64,000 nucleotides of DNA, from positions 3,681,001-3,745,000 of the forward strand of contig NZ_JAUTBJ010000002.1 of NCBI RefSeq assembly GCF_030819175.1, read 5' to 3'. Numbering within the stretch: position 1 is the first letter of the stretch; every line of letters begins with the position of its first letter. Below the pieces are notes generated by a model. The model worked only from the letters and a program-made list of their open reading frames with translations. It was not told the origin of the DNA and searched no databases. This DNA is from Sphingomonas sp. SORGH_AS_0879 (GTDB taxonomy: Bacteria; Pseudomonadota; Alphaproteobacteria; Sphingomonadales; Sphingomonadaceae). Shown in pieces: positions 1-9,058 of the stretch. The translations under genes and the position numbers were made by a program.

Positions 1-75
1 ATAACTGTCCTGCGCCATGACCGGCGAGGCGAAAAGCGCCGAGGCCGCGGCCCCCGCCATCAAAAACTTGACCAT
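1..75 (-). CDS. N-terminus of an exported protein (partial)
   Basis: Only the first 25 codons lie in the window; the gene continues past position 1. The visible peptide is a classical Sec signal peptide: a Lys at position 3, a hydrophobic Ala-rich core, and a cleavage motif of the form PVMAQ, so maturation probably occurs after MA. A GGGAG ribosome-binding site lies a few bases before the ATG at 75. It is divergent from parE, with about 150 bp between the start codons. The mature protein is not visible, so no function can be assigned. Confidence 0.75.
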   Translation of the reverse strand, partial: MVKFLMAGAAASALFASPVMAQDSY

Positions 76-227
76 AAATACTCCCGTGTCCCTTGGCTTA
101 AGGTTCCGGGCAAACGGGTGGGCGGGCCGGAAATATCCCGCGACTTAACCCAAGCAAAGTTTTGTCGCATTCGCGCCCTGCGCCGGGGCGCTGGCGCGGG
201 GGGCCGGAAGGCCCTATGGTTCCCGTT

Positions 228-2207
228 ATGTCCAATGATCTGTTCGCGGGCGCGGCCCGCACCCAGCCCGCCTATGACGCCTCCTCGATCGAGGTGCTGG
301 AGGGGCTGGAGCCGGTGCGCCGCCGTCCGGGCATGTATATCGGCGGCACCGACGAGCGTGCGCTGCACCATCTGGCCGCCGAAGTCCTCGACAATGCGAT
401 GGACGAGGCGGTGGCCGGTCATGCCAACCGGATCGAGGTCAGGCTGGAGCCGGGCAACCGCCTGACCATCGTCGACAATGGTCGCGGCATCCCGGTCGAT
501 CCGCACCCCAAATTCCCCGACAAGTCGGCGCTGGAGGTGATCCTCTCGACGTTGCACTCTGGCGGCAAGTTCACGGGCAAGGCCTATGCCACCTCGGGCG
601 GTCTGCACGGCGTCGGCATCTCGGTGGTCAATGCGCTGTCGTCGGACACGGTGGTCGAAGTGGCGCGCGAGCGGGTGCTCTATCGCCAGCGTTTCGCGCG
701 CGGGCAAACGCTGGGCGCGCTGGAGACGGTGGGCGCCGCCCCCAACCGGCGCGGCACCAGTGTCGCCTTCACCCCCGATACCGAGATTTTCGGGCCCGAA
801 CTGATCTTCAAGCCCGCGCGGTTGCACAAGCTGGTCCGCTCCAAGGCCTATCTGTTCGCGGGCGTCGAGATCCGCTGGCACTGCGCGCCCGAATTGATCT
901 CGGACGACACGCCCGCCGAGGCGGTGTTCCAGTTCCCCGGCGGTCTCGCCGATCATCTGAAGGAACAGATTGCCGGCCGCGAATGCGCCACGGCCGATTT
1001 CTTCTCGGGCAATCAGGACTTTCCCGCCGAGCAGGGCCGCGTCGAATGGGCGGTCGCCTGGCCGCTATGGAGCGACGGCAGCTATAGCTGGTATTGCAAC
1101 ACCATCCCGACCCCCGATGGCGGAACGCACGAACAGGGCCTGCGCCAGGCTTTGGTCCGGGGCTTGCGCGCGTTCGGCGAGTTGGTGAACCAGAAAAAGG
1201 CCAAGGACATCACCGCCGACGACGTGATGGTCGGGTCCGAACTGATGCTCTCGGTCTTTATCCGCGAACCGCAATTCCAGAGCCAGACCAAGGACCGCCT
1301 CACCAGCCCCGAAGCCGCCAGCCTCGTGGAAAAGGCGGTGCGCGACCATTTCGACCATTATCTCTCGGCCAATATGGATCGCGGCAAGGCGCTGCTCGGC
1401 TATGTCCTCGACCGGATGGACGAGCGCCTGCGCCGCAAGGCCGAGCGCGAGGTCAAGCGCAAGACCGCGACTTCCGCACGCAAGCTGCGCCTGCCCGGCA
1501 AGCTGACCGACTGTTCGGCCGACAGTCCCGAGGGGACCGAGTTGTTCATCGTCGAGGGCGACTCGGCGGGCGGCTCGGCGAAGCAGGCGCGTGACCGCAA
1601 GACGCAGGCGATCCTGCCGATCCGCGGCAAGATCCTGAACGTCGCCAGCGCCACCTCTGCCAAGATCCTGCAAAATCAGGAGATCGCCGATCTGACGCTG
1701 GCGATGGGTTGCGGCACCCGCAAGGATTGCGACCCGACGCAGTTGCGCTACGAAAAGATCGTCATCATGACCGACGCGGACGTGGACGGCGCGCATATCG
1801 CCACGCTGCTGATGACCTTCTTCTTCCAGGAAATGCCCGACCTCGTGCGGCGCGGACATCTCTATCTCGCGCAACCGCCGCTCTATCGGCTGACGGTCGG
1901 GGCCAAGTCGCTCTACGCCCGCGACGACGCCCACCGCGCCGAACTGGAGCGCACCGCCTTCAAGGGCAAGAAGGTCGATGTGGCGCGCTTCAAGGGGCTG
2001 GGCGAGATGAATCCCGGCCAGTTGCGCGAAACCACCATGGACCCCGCAACCCGCAGCCTGATCCGCATCACCCTGCCCCAGGAATATGAGGAACGCGCGG
2101 GTGTGAAGGATCTGGTCGATCGGCTGATGGGCAACAACCCGGCCCACCGCTTCGCCTTCATCCAGGAAAATGCGGCGCGCCTCGACGAAGAGGTGATCGA
2201 CGCCTGA
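228..2207 (+). CDS. parE: DNA topoisomerase IV subunit B
   Basis: This is the ATPase subunit of topoisomerase IV, which with ParC decatenates daughter chromosomes. The 659-residue product starts with a GHKL ATPase domain: the EVLDNAMDEA helix near residue 52 and DNGRGIPVD near residue 83. It ends with a Toprim domain: EGDSAGGSA near residue 443 and DADVDG near residue 515. Length and the absence of an extra C-terminal insert fit ParE rather than GyrB. An upstream in-frame ATG at 162 would add 22 Pro/Arg-rich residues not expected in the family, so the ATG at 228 is preferred. A hairpin with a short T tract follows the stop. Confidence 0.95.
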   Translation: MSNDLFAGAARTQPAYDASSIEVLEGLEPVRRRPGMYIGGTDERALHHLAAEVLDNAMDEAVAGHANRIEVRLEPGNRLTIVDNGRGIPVDPHPKFPDKSALEVILSTLHSGGKFTGKAYATSGGLHGVGISVVNALSSDTVVEVARERVLYRQRFARGQTLGALETVGAAPNRRGTSVAFTPDTEIFGPELIFKPARLHKLVRSKAYLFAGVEIRWHCAPELISDDTPAEAVFQFPGGLADHLKEQIAGRECATADFFSGNQDFPAEQGRVEWAVAWPLWSDGSYSWYCNTIPTPDGGTHEQGLRQALVRGLRAFGELVNQKKAKDITADDVMVGSELMLSVFIREPQFQSQTKDRLTSPEAASLVEKAVRDHFDHYLSANMDRGKALLGYVLDRMDERLRRKAEREVKRKTATSARKLRLPGKLTDCSADSPEGTELFIVEGDSAGGSAKQARDRKTQAILPIRGKILNVASATSAKILQNQEIADLTLAMGCGTRKDCDPTQLRYEKIVIMTDADVDGAHIATLLMTFFFQEMPDLVRRGHLYLAQPPLYRLTVGAKSLYARDDAHRAELERTAFKGKKVDVARFKGLGEMNPGQLRETTMDPATRSLIRITLPQEYEERAGVKDLVDRLMGNNPAHRFAFIQENAARLDEEVIDA

Positions 2208-2253
2208 CCGGGCGGGTGTTGTTTCGCTTTTTGCGATCGGCTAACGTGCCATC

Positions 2254-2283
2254 GGGCGGCCCTTTGAGCCGCCCTTTGCTGTT
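2254..2283 (+). terminator. Probable terminator after parE
   Basis: A 7-bp GC stem (GGGCGGC/GCCGCCC) with a 7-base loop is followed by TTTGCTGTTT. It lies between the parE stop and the argD ribosome-binding site. The T tract is interrupted, so efficiency is uncertain. Confidence 0.6.
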
Positions 2284-2298
2284 TGAAGGAGACGTTCC

Positions 2299-3489
2299 GT
2301 GACCATCACCGCCCTGATGCCCGTTTACCCACGGTGCGGGGTGCGTCCGGTCCGAGGCGAGGGCGTCTACCTCTATGGCGAAAATGGCGAGCAATATCTG
2401 GACTTTGCCGCCGGGATCGCGGTGAACGCGCTGGGCCATGGCCACCCGAAGCTGGTCGAGGCGATCGCCAAACAGGCCGCCACCCTGATGCACGTGTCGA
2501 ACCTGTACGGCAGCCCGCAGGGTGAGCATTTCGCGCAGCGGCTGGTCGATTCGACCTTTGCCGATACGGTGTTCTTCACCAATTCGGGTGCCGAGGCGGT
2601 CGAATGCGCGATCAAGACCGCGCGTCGCTATCATTTCGCGAACGGCAATCCGCAGAAGCATACGCTGATCACGTTCAACAACGCCTTTCACGGGCGGACG
2701 CTGGGCGCGATCTCGGCGACGAACCAGCCCAAGATGCGCGACGGGTTCGAGCCGCTGCTGCCGGGCTTCGCCTATGCGCCGTTCGACGATCTGGAGGCCG
2801 CGCTCGCGCTGATCGACGAGAACACCGCCGGTTTCCTGGTCGAGCCGATCCAGGGCGAAGGCGGCCTGCGTCCCGCCAGCATGGAATTCCTGCAAGGGCT
2901 GCGGAAAGCGTGCGACGAGCATGGCCTGTTGCTGGTTCTGGACGAGGTGCAGTGCGGCTATGGCCGGACGGGCAAGTTCTTCGCGCATGAACTGTACGGC
3001 GTGACGCCCGACATCATGGCGGTCGCCAAGGGGATCGGCGGCGGTTTCCCGCTGGGCGCGTGCCTGGCGACCGAGGAAGCGGCCAAGGGCATGGTGATCG
3101 GCACCCACGGTTCGACCTATGGCGGCAACCCGCTCGCCATGGCCGCCGGTGAGGCGGTGCTGGACGTGATGCAGGAACCGGGCTTCCTCGAGCATGTCGA
3201 GGCGATGGGCCAGCGCCTGCGCTCGACGCTGGAGCAGATGATCCCGAACTTCGACCATCTGTTCGAGGAAGTGCGCGGCCACGGGCTGATGCAGGGCCTG
3301 AAGATGAAGAGCGACAGCCGTCGTTTCGTGGCGCATTGCCGCGACAATCACGGGCTGCTGCTGGTCGCGGCTGGCGAGAATGTGATCCGCATCCTGCCGC
3401 CGCTGACCATCGAAGAAAGCCACATCACCGAGTTCGCGACGAAGTTGTCGGACGCCGCGCGCGTCTATGTCCCCGCCGCCGACGATTGA
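2299..3489 (+). CDS. argD: Acetylornithine aminotransferase
   Basis: A PLP-dependent class III aminotransferase that converts N-acetylglutamate semialdehyde to N-acetylornithine in arginine synthesis; family members often also accept succinyl-diaminopimelate. The 396-residue product has the [12 protein letters not shown] segment and the Schiff-base lysine in VAKGIGGG at about residue 244. The start is a GTG with a strong AAGGAG site 7 bases upstream. It is followed 52 bp later by argF, so the two consecutive arginine steps are probably co-transcribed. Confidence 0.95.
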   Translation: MTITALMPVYPRCGVRPVRGEGVYLYGENGEQYLDFAAGIAVNALGHGHPKLVEAIAKQAATLMHVSNLYGSPQGEHFAQRLVDSTFADTVFFTNSGAEAVECAIKTARRYHFANGNPQKHTLITFNNAFHGRTLGAISATNQPKMRDGFEPLLPGFAYAPFDDLEAALALIDENTAGFLVEPIQGEGGLRPASMEFLQGLRKACDEHGLLLVLDEVQCGYGRTGKFFAHELYGVTPDIMAVAKGIGGGFPLGACLATEEAAKGMVIGTHGSTYGGNPLAMAAGEAVLDVMQEPGFLEHVEAMGQRLRSTLEQMIPNFDHLFEEVRGHGLMQGLKMKSDSRRFVAHCRDNHGLLLVAAGENVIRILPPLTIEESHITEFATKLSDAARVYVPAADD

Positions 3490-3541
3490 TGATCCCTGCC
3501 ACCCCGGCGACGCCAATCGCCGGGGGACGGAGTATTGCCCC

Positions 3542-4465
3542 ATGACGATCCGCCACTTCCTGAACCTCGCCGACGCCGGTCCCGAGGGTGTGACCGCCAT
3601 TCTTGCCGATGCCCAGGCCCGCAAGGCCGCCCGCGCCGGTTTCACCAAGGGCCGCGCCGATGCCGATGCCCCGCTCGCCGGTCACACGCTGGCCATGGTG
3701 TTCGAGAAGAACTCGACCCGCACCCGCGTCAGCTTCGACATGGCGATCCGCCAGTTGGGCGGAACCTCGATCGTGCTCGATGCGGGCACGATGCAGTTGG
3801 GCCGCGGCGAGACGATCGCCGACACCGCGCGCATCCTGTCGGGCTATACCGATGCGATCATGATCCGCACCGACGACCATGCCAAGGTCGAGGAGATGGC
3901 GCATTATGCCAGTGTCCCCGTCATCAACGGCCTGACCGACCTGTCGCACCCCTGCCAGATCATGGCCGACCTGCTGACCGTGATCGAGGCGGGCAAGACC
4001 CTGTCGGGCCTGAAGGTCGCCTGGCTGGGCGACGGCAACAACGTGCTGCACTCGATCGTCGAGGCGGGCGGGCTGCTCGGCTTCGACGTGGTCGCCGCCT
4101 GCCCCAATGGCTATCACCCGGCACCGGGTACGCTGGAGCTGGGCCGGGGGCGTGCGACCTGCACCACCGATCCGCGTGCGGCGGTCGAGGGCGCGGACAT
4201 CGTCGTCACCGACACCTGGATCTCGATGGGCCAGGCCCATGCTGAGGAAAAGCTGGCCGCGATGATGCCCTATCAGGTCAATGCCGACCTCATGGCGCTG
4301 GCCAAGCCGGATGCGAAGTTCCTCCACTGCCTGCCCGCGCATCGCGAGGAGGAAGTGACGAGCGAGGTGATCGACGGTCCGCAGTCGCTGATCTGGCCGG
4401 AAGCGGAGAATCGGCTCCATGCACAGAAGTCCGTCCTGCGCTGGTGCTTCGGCCAGATCGGTTGA
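3542..4465 (+). CDS. argF: Ornithine carbamoyltransferase
   Basis: Transfers the carbamoyl group from carbamoyl phosphate to ornithine, giving citrulline. The 307-residue product carries the carbamoyl-phosphate loop STRTR at residues 58-62, DTWISMGQ in the middle, and the ornithine-binding HCLPAH motif near residue 262. An in-frame upstream start at 3467 would overlap the argD stop and add sequence not found in the family, so the ATG at 3542 is used. It is the second gene of an argD-argF pair and is followed by a good terminator. Confidence 0.95.
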   Translation: MTIRHFLNLADAGPEGVTAILADAQARKAARAGFTKGRADADAPLAGHTLAMVFEKNSTRTRVSFDMAIRQLGGTSIVLDAGTMQLGRGETIADTARILSGYTDAIMIRTDDHAKVEEMAHYASVPVINGLTDLSHPCQIMADLLTVIEAGKTLSGLKVAWLGDGNNVLHSIVEAGGLLGFDVVAACPNGYHPAPGTLELGRGRATCTTDPRAAVEGADIVVTDTWISMGQAHAEEKLAAMMPYQVNADLMALAKPDAKFLHCLPAHREEEVTSEVIDGPQSLIWPEAENRLHAQKSVLRWCFGQIG

Positions 4466-4492
4466 TCGCGGGCCGACCCATCCTATCTAAGG

Positions 4493-4522
4493 AAAGGCCG
4501 GCGGGTTCGTCGGCCTTTTCTC
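4493..4522 (+). terminator. Terminator after argF
   Basis: AAAGGCCG and CGGCCTTTT form an 8-bp stem around a loop of about 10 bases, ending in TTTTCTCTTT. It lies 28 bp after the argF stop and before hslO, and looks like a standard intrinsic terminator. Confidence 0.8.
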
Positions 4523-4582
4523 TTTCCCTGCCAGACCGGCACCATATCGCCCGGCCGCCAACCGGAGCGTAAAGGCACGAGC

Positions 4583-5497
4583 ATGACCGACATCACCCTG
4601 CCCGAACTCGACCGTGCGATCGGTTTCACCATTCCCCAGCAGAATGCGCGCGGGCGTCTGGTGCGGCTGGGCCCGGTGTTGGACGAGATTCTGACGGCGC
4701 ACGCCTATCCCCCGGCAATCGAGCGGTTGCTGGCGGAGGCGCTGACCCTGACCGCGCTGATCGGCACCACGCTGAAGGACGCGGACGGCCAACTTACCAT
4801 CCAGACGCGCAGCGATACGGGCGTGATCCAGTTGCTGGTGTGCGACTATCGCGGCGGCGAGCTTCGCGGTTATGTCCAGTTCGATGCCGACAAGCTTGCC
4901 GAGTTGCCCGCCGACCCGACGCTGTTCGCGCTGTTCGGCCAGGGCTATCTGGCGATCACCTTCGACCTGGCGGTGACCGGCGAGCGTTATCAGGGCATCG
5001 TGCCGATCGACGGCGAGACGCTGTCGGCGGCGGCAGAGAGCTATTTCACCCAGTCGGAGCAGATCCCCAGCCTGTTGCGCGTCGGGATCAGCAAGGGGCC
5101 CGACGGGCGCACCGTCGCGGGCGGCCTGTTCCTCCAGCATCTGCCCGAGGGCGAGGAAGGCCGCGAGCGGCTGCACGTCAAGCTTGACCATCCCGAATGG
5201 GAGCATGTCCAGGCGCTGGGCCAGACCATGGAGGCCGAGGAGCTGGCCGACGCCGCACTGCCGCTGGAGACGTTGGTATGGCGGCTGTTCAACGAGGAAC
5301 AGGATGTCCGCGTGACCCAGGCTCCGGCGATCGTGCGCGGTTGCCGCTGCTCAGCGGATTACATCGCCAGCGTCATCACCAAATTCTCGGTCGAGGAACG
5401 CCGCGACATGGCGGACGCCGATGGCCTGATCCAGGTGGATTGCGCGTTCTGCGCCAAGAAGTTCCCGGTTCGCTACGACGCCGAGGCGACGGCCTGA
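4583..5497 (+). CDS. hslO: Redox-regulated holdase chaperone Hsp33
   Basis: A cytoplasmic chaperone activated by oxidation and unfolding; it binds unfolding proteins during oxidative stress. The 304-residue product has the typical length. Its C-terminal redox switch shows the four zinc cysteines: CRC near residues 254-256 and CAFC near residues 287-290. It appears to be its own transcription unit, after the argF terminator and before the convergent TM2 gene. Confidence 0.95.
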   Translation: MTDITLPELDRAIGFTIPQQNARGRLVRLGPVLDEILTAHAYPPAIERLLAEALTLTALIGTTLKDADGQLTIQTRSDTGVIQLLVCDYRGGELRGYVQFDADKLAELPADPTLFALFGQGYLAITFDLAVTGERYQGIVPIDGETLSAAAESYFTQSEQIPSLLRVGISKGPDGRTVAGGLFLQHLPEGEEGRERLHVKLDHPEWEHVQALGQTMEAEELADAALPLETLVWRLFNEEQDVRVTQAPAIVRGCRCSADYIASVITKFSVEERRDMADADGLIQVDCAFCAKKFPVRYDAEATA

Positions 5498-5523
5498 CCG
5501 CCCTTTCCGACCGGTAGGGCGGT
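5497..5523 (+). terminator. Weak hairpin after hslO
   Basis: ACCGCCC and GGGCGGT form a 7-bp stem that overlaps the last base of the hslO stop codon. It is followed by ATCTTAG rather than a T run, so it may only stabilise the mRNA end. Confidence 0.35.
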
Positions 5524-5559
5524 ATCTTAGTCAAGGGTTGCCCCGCCGACGACGTCGCC

Positions 5560-5624
5560 TGCCCCTCCACTATGCTGCGCATGGTCCCCCTCCCCAAGCG
5601 AGCTTGGGGAGGAGTGGGGGTGGT
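5560..5624. repeat. Palindromic intergenic repeat, CTCCCC family (family B)
   Basis: Contains CCCCTCCAC, then GGTCCCCCTCCCCAAG and the inverted CTTGGGGAGGAG, which form a stem of about 9 bp. The same modules recur near 8905-9055, 19578-19645, 44114-45400, 45424-45562 and 53861-53984. It separates the convergent hslO and TM2 genes. Confidence 0.7.
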
Positions 5625-5953
5625 CAGATCATCGCAGGATGGCCGCCGGTCAGGTCGTTGGCCAACCGCATATTATGGCTGCGTGCGATGCCGGGTACTA
5701 GGAACAGGTCGACAAACAGCCAGAGCCAGGCAAAGCCGAGCAAGATCAGCCCGACACCTAGCCAGACCGTTACCCATCCGAACAAGTTCAGCAACAGCAT
5801 CGCCACCGCTGACCCCGTCCTTCCCAGGTAGAAACGATGCGCGCCGAATCCCCCAAGGAAGATCAGCAGCAGATACGCGACTCCCACCGATTTTCGGTTG
5901 GCGTCGTACATCAGTTGCGACCTGGCGATCTCAGCACGGTTCAGGTCTGACAT
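5624..5953 (-). CDS. TM2 domain membrane protein
   Basis: A 109-residue inner-membrane protein of unknown function. It has two predicted membrane helices (about residues 24-42 and 48-80) separated by the TM2-type turn GGFGAHRFYLGR, the hallmark of the family. The second hydrophobic stretch is long and very Leu/Trp-rich, followed by a short hydrophilic tail. TM2 proteins occur widely without a settled role in bacteria. It is transcribed toward hslO from the opposite strand. Confidence 0.85.
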   Translation of the reverse strand: MSDLNRAEIARSQLMYDANRKSVGVAYLLLIFLGGFGAHRFYLGRTGSAVAMLLLNLFGWVTVWLGVGLILLGFAWLWLFVDLFLVPGIARSHNMRLANDLTGGHPAMI

Positions 5954-6075
5954 GAATTCTCTCCCCCTCTGCTAAGGGAGGATCAAAGCGCAATTTGGCG
6001 ACGATGACAATCGGGCTTCGGAAACGTCCGCAATTCCGTTCGCAATCCCATCCATTTCGGAGAGGATCGGTGCGG

Positions 6076-6855
6076 CTAGCCCCCCAAAGCCTCGACCAAC
6101 GCCTTGACCTTCTGCTGCCGCCATTGGGGTAGCGGCGCGACCAGCCAATATCCCATGCGCGAGGGCACCGCCTCGCCTGTCGCAACGACCCGCCCCTCGG
6201 CCAGATCGCGCTCGGCGAGCAGTTGCGGCACGACCGCGCGGCCCAGCCCCGCCGCGACCGCATCGATCGCGAGACCCGCATCGGTGACGCGGACCAGCGG
6301 TGTGCCCTCCTCCGGTGCGCCCGGCCAGGCGATCAGCGGCGCATCGGCGGGGCCGATGGGGATCATCCCGTCGGACTCGATCGCCTCGCCCTCCAGCCCG
6401 CCGGGTCCGTCGCCCCAGCGGATGGCGAGGTCCAGATTGGCCTCGGTGAAGTCCAGCCCTTCGTCCGATGCGATCAGCGAGAAGCGCAAATCGGGATCGC
6501 TCGCGGCGATCGCGGCGAGGCGCGGCATCAGCCACTTCTCGGTCACGTCGCGCGGGGCGGCGATGGTCAGCGACTTGGACGACTGGCCCGCCTGCATCGC
6601 GCGGACCGCATCCTCGAATTGCAGGAAACCGGCGCGAAGCGGCGCCAGGCCCGCCTCGGCCTCCGGGGTCAGCTCCAGCCCGCGCGTGGTGCGGCGGAAC
6701 AGGACGACGCCCAGCGTATCCTCCAGCGCGCGGATCTGCTGGCCGACCGCCGCCGGGGTCACCGCCAGTTCGTCGGCGGCGCGGGTGAAGCTCAGGTGAC
6801 GGGCGGCGGCGTCCAGCACGCGCAGGCCATTGAGTGGAAGATGCGTCCGCTTCAT
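6076..6855 (-). CDS. LysR-family transcriptional regulator (GcvA-like)
   Basis: A 259-residue regulator. The N-terminal winged helix-turn-helix (about residues 10-65) has LSFTRAADELAVTPAAVGQQ followed by LEDTLGVVLFRR, the form seen in GcvA and related regulators. The rest is a periplasmic-binding-protein-like effector domain, somewhat shorter than the usual 295-300 residue family length. Its start overlaps the apaG stop by 4 bases (ATGA), so it is translationally coupled in metZ-apaG-lysR. The ligand is unknown. Confidence 0.9.
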   Translation of the reverse strand: MKRTHLPLNGLRVLDAAARHLSFTRAADELAVTPAAVGQQIRALEDTLGVVLFRRTTRGLELTPEAEAGLAPLRAGFLQFEDAVRAMQAGQSSKSLTIAAPRDVTEKWLMPRLAAIAASDPDLRFSLIASDEGLDFTEANLDLAIRWGDGPGGLEGEAIESDGMIPIGPADAPLIAWPGAPEEGTPLVRVTDAGLAIDAVAAGLGRAVVPQLLAERDLAEGRVVATGEAVPSRMGYWLVAPLPQWRQQKVKALVEALGG

Positions 6856-7250
6856 GATTCCACCGCCGGGGCGACCAGCGCGAACTGGGGAATGGCCGCG
6901 TCGAAGGTCATGCCGTCGGCCCCGACCATGCGATAGCTGCCCTGCATCGCACCGCTGGTCGTCGCCAGCGGACAGCCCGAGACATAGTCATAGGACGCGC
7001 CGGGCTGAATCACCGGCTGTTCGCCGACCACCCCTTCGCCTTCGACCGAGTGGCGCGCGCCGCGCCCATCGGTGATGATCCAGCGGCGGGTGAGCAACTG
7101 CACCGGTTGCTCGCCATCATTCTCGATACGGACATGATAGGCCCAGAACCAGCGCCCGCGCTGCGGCTCGGACTGTTCGGGCAGATAGCTGACCGACACG
7201 CGGACCGTCACCGGACCGGTGGTCAGCGCATGGGAGAAGAGCGCCTTCAC
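6852..7250 (-). CDS. apaG: ApaG family protein
   Basis: A 132-residue protein consisting of a single ApaG domain, a beta-sandwich also found in some F-box proteins. Enterobacterial ApaG has been linked to Co/Mg homeostasis, but its biochemical role is not settled. The conserved run WAYHVRIENDGEQPVQLLTR and the later GxSYDYVSGCPL segment identify it. It overlaps metZ by 4 bases upstream and lysR by 4 bases downstream, indicating one transcript. Confidence 0.92.
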   Translation of the reverse strand: MKALFSHALTTGPVTVRVSVSYLPEQSEPQRGRWFWAYHVRIENDGEQPVQLLTRRWIITDGRGARHSVEGEGVVGEQPVIQPGASYDYVSGCPLATTSGAMQGSYRMVGADGMTFDAAIPQFALVAPAVES

Positions 7251-8455
7251 AGACCCACGGCGCGGAGCGCCTGGTCGAGATCGTCGATCAGGTCGTCCGC
7301 ATCCTCCAGCCCGACATTCAGGCGCAGCATCCCCTCGCCGATGCCCATCTCGATCCTTTTGTCCTCGGCGACCCCGGCATGGGTGGTCGAGGCGGGATGC
7401 GTCATCAGCGAACGCGAATCGCCGATATTGTTCGAGATGTCGATCAGTTCCAGCGCGTCGAGCAGGCCGTGCGCCTGGGTCCGTCCGCCATCGAGTTCGA
7501 TCGCGAAGATGCTGCCCGCCGCCTTCATCTGGCGCATGGCGAGGTCATGCTGCGGATGGCTGGGCAGGCCGGGGCACAGCACGCGCGGCACGCGGGTTTC
7601 GAGGAACTTGGCGACCTTGATCGCCGATTCCGACTGGCGATGGATGCGCAGGTCCAGCGTCTCCAGCCCCTTCAATACCACCCAGGCGTTGAACGCCGAC
7701 AGCGTCGGCCCGGTGTTGCGGGTGAAGGGCAGCAGCGTGTTGGTGATGAAATCTTCCGTACCGCACACCGCACCCGCCAGCACGCGGCCCTGCCCATCCA
7801 TCATCTTGGTGGCGGAATAGGCGGTGACGTCCGCGCCAAACTCCATCGGCCGCTGGAGCGCGGGCGTGGCGAAGGCATTGTCGACGACCGTGGTGATGCC
7901 GCGCTCGCGCGCGATGGCGCAGATCGCCTCCAGGTCCGCCACGTCCATGGTCGGGTTGGCGGGCGTCTCGAAGAAGAAGACCTTCGTCTCCGGCCGCACC
8001 GCATCCAGGAACGCCTGCGGATCGCGCGCATCGACCACGGTGGTCGCGATGCCGAATTTGGGCAGCAGCGTGTCGGTCAGCCAGCGGCACGATCCGAAGG
8101 CCGCGCGCCCGCCGACCAGATGGTCGCCCGCCTGCAACTGGCAGAGTAGCACCGCCGTCATCGCCGCCATGCCCGATGCCATGGTCCGGCACGCCTCGGC
8201 GCCCTCGAGCAGGGCGATGCGCTGTTCCAGCATCTCGACGGTCGGGTTCTGGAGGCGGGAATAGGTCATCCCCTCCTGCTCGCCCGCGAACCGTGCCGCC
8301 GCGTCCCCTGCCCGATCATAGCAATAGCCCGAGGTCAGGAAGAGCGCCTCGGACGTCTCGCCATATTCCGACCGCGCGGTGCCGCCGCGCACGGCCTGCG
8401 TCGCGGGGCGCCACTTGGTGGTGATCGAACGGTCCTGGCCAGTCTTGCGCTTCAT
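7247..8455 (-). CDS. metZ: O-succinylhomoserine sulfhydrylase
   Basis: A PLP enzyme of the Cys/Met metabolism family that makes homocysteine from O-succinylhomoserine and sulfide, the direct sulfhydrylation route to methionine. The 402-residue protein has the family N-terminus (TQAVRGGTARS), and the PLP lysine is K217 in SATKMMDGQG. An in-frame start at 8521 would add 22 unrelated residues; the ATG at 8455 matches family starts. It is the first gene of metZ-apaG-lysR. A cystathionine gamma-synthase annotation is less likely but cannot be fully excluded by eye. Confidence 0.88.
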   Translation of the reverse strand: MKRKTGQDRSITTKWRPATQAVRGGTARSEYGETSEALFLTSGYCYDRAGDAAARFAGEQEGMTYSRLQNPTVEMLEQRIALLEGAEACRTMASGMAAMTAVLLCQLQAGDHLVGGRAAFGSCRWLTDTLLPKFGIATTVVDARDPQAFLDAVRPETKVFFFETPANPTMDVADLEAICAIARERGITTVVDNAFATPALQRPMEFGADVTAYSATKMMDGQGRVLAGAVCGTEDFITNTLLPFTRNTGPTLSAFNAWVVLKGLETLDLRIHRQSESAIKVAKFLETRVPRVLCPGLPSHPQHDLAMRQMKAAGSIFAIELDGGRTQAHGLLDALELIDISNNIGDSRSLMTHPASTTHAGVAEDKRIEMGIGEGMLRLNVGLEDADDLIDDLDQALRAVGL

Positions 8456-8590
8456 ATCCGCCCATTTGCCGGTCCGGGGAGCGGGGTTCAAGGATATTCC
8501 GACGCCCGCCCCATGTGTCACCGTTACCCGAGCGGAACGGAAATGCGCCCGATCCGGTTATGTCGGCCTGTTCCAACAGGGAGGAAGACC

Positions 8591-8896
8591 ATGAAGACCC
8601 GCATCACTCTATTGCTGGCCGCAGGCCTCGTGTCGCTGTCGGCATGCAACAGCAAGGGCACCGACAATCTCGCCGAGAATGTCGAGAAGGCCGCCGACAA
8701 CCGCGCCGGCGGCATGGAAACACAGGCGGACGCGCTGCGCAACCAAGCCAAGATGCTCGACAAACAGGCCGAAAAGACCCGCGACTATGCCGAGGACCGC
8801 GCCGATGCGATCAAGGCGGCCGACGTCAACGCCAGCGCGATGAGCCCCGAACAGCGCGAAGCGATCGTGGCGAACCAGGCGGCGGCGGTTCGGTAA
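8591..8896 (+). CDS. Small alanine/aspartate-rich lipoprotein
   Basis: A 101-residue exported protein. The signal peptide ends in a lipobox (LVSLSAC) with the lipidated Cys near residue 19. The mature part is hydrophilic, predicted helical, with heptad-like runs such as RNQAKMLDKQAEKTRDYAED, so it may form a coiled coil in the periplasm. The start at 8591 has a GGAGG site 5 bases upstream. No domain was recognised. It is divergent from metZ. Confidence 0.8.
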   Translation: MKTRITLLLAAGLVSLSACNSKGTDNLAENVEKAADNRAGGMETQADALRNQAKMLDKQAEKTRDYAEDRADAIKAADVNASAMSPEQREAIVANQAAAVR

Positions 8897-8904
8897 GTCC
8901 GGAC

Positions 8905-9055
8905 GGGGGGGCATGCCCCTCCACCACCGGGCGTCGCCCGGCGGTCCCCCTCCCCAAGCGCAGCTTGGGGAGGAATGGGCTTCACAAATCCTCCCCATTT
9001 CCGATGGGGAGGGGGACCGCCCGGCGTCAGCCGGGTGGTGGAGGGGCATGCCCCC
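8905..9055. repeat. Pair of facing family B palindromic repeats
   Basis: Two copies of the GGTCCCCCTCCCC...CCCCTCCACCACC module lie head to head: the left copy has CCCCTCCCCAAGCGCAGCTTGGGGAGG and the right copy has CCTCCCCATTTCCGATGGGGAGG followed by GGTGGTGGAGGGGCATGCCCC. The whole block can fold into a long hairpin. It lies between a lipoprotein gene and the convergent GH35 gene and might stabilise or terminate both transcripts. Confidence 0.75.
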
Positions 9056-9058
9056 TAT

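Noticed and set aside
1065..2147. 360-codon minus-strand frame inside parE
   Set aside because: Antisense to an unambiguous topoisomerase gene; composition typical of shadow frames.
8905..9055. CRISPR-like look of the facing repeats
   Set aside because: Only two inverted palindromes with no regular spacer array or cas genes.
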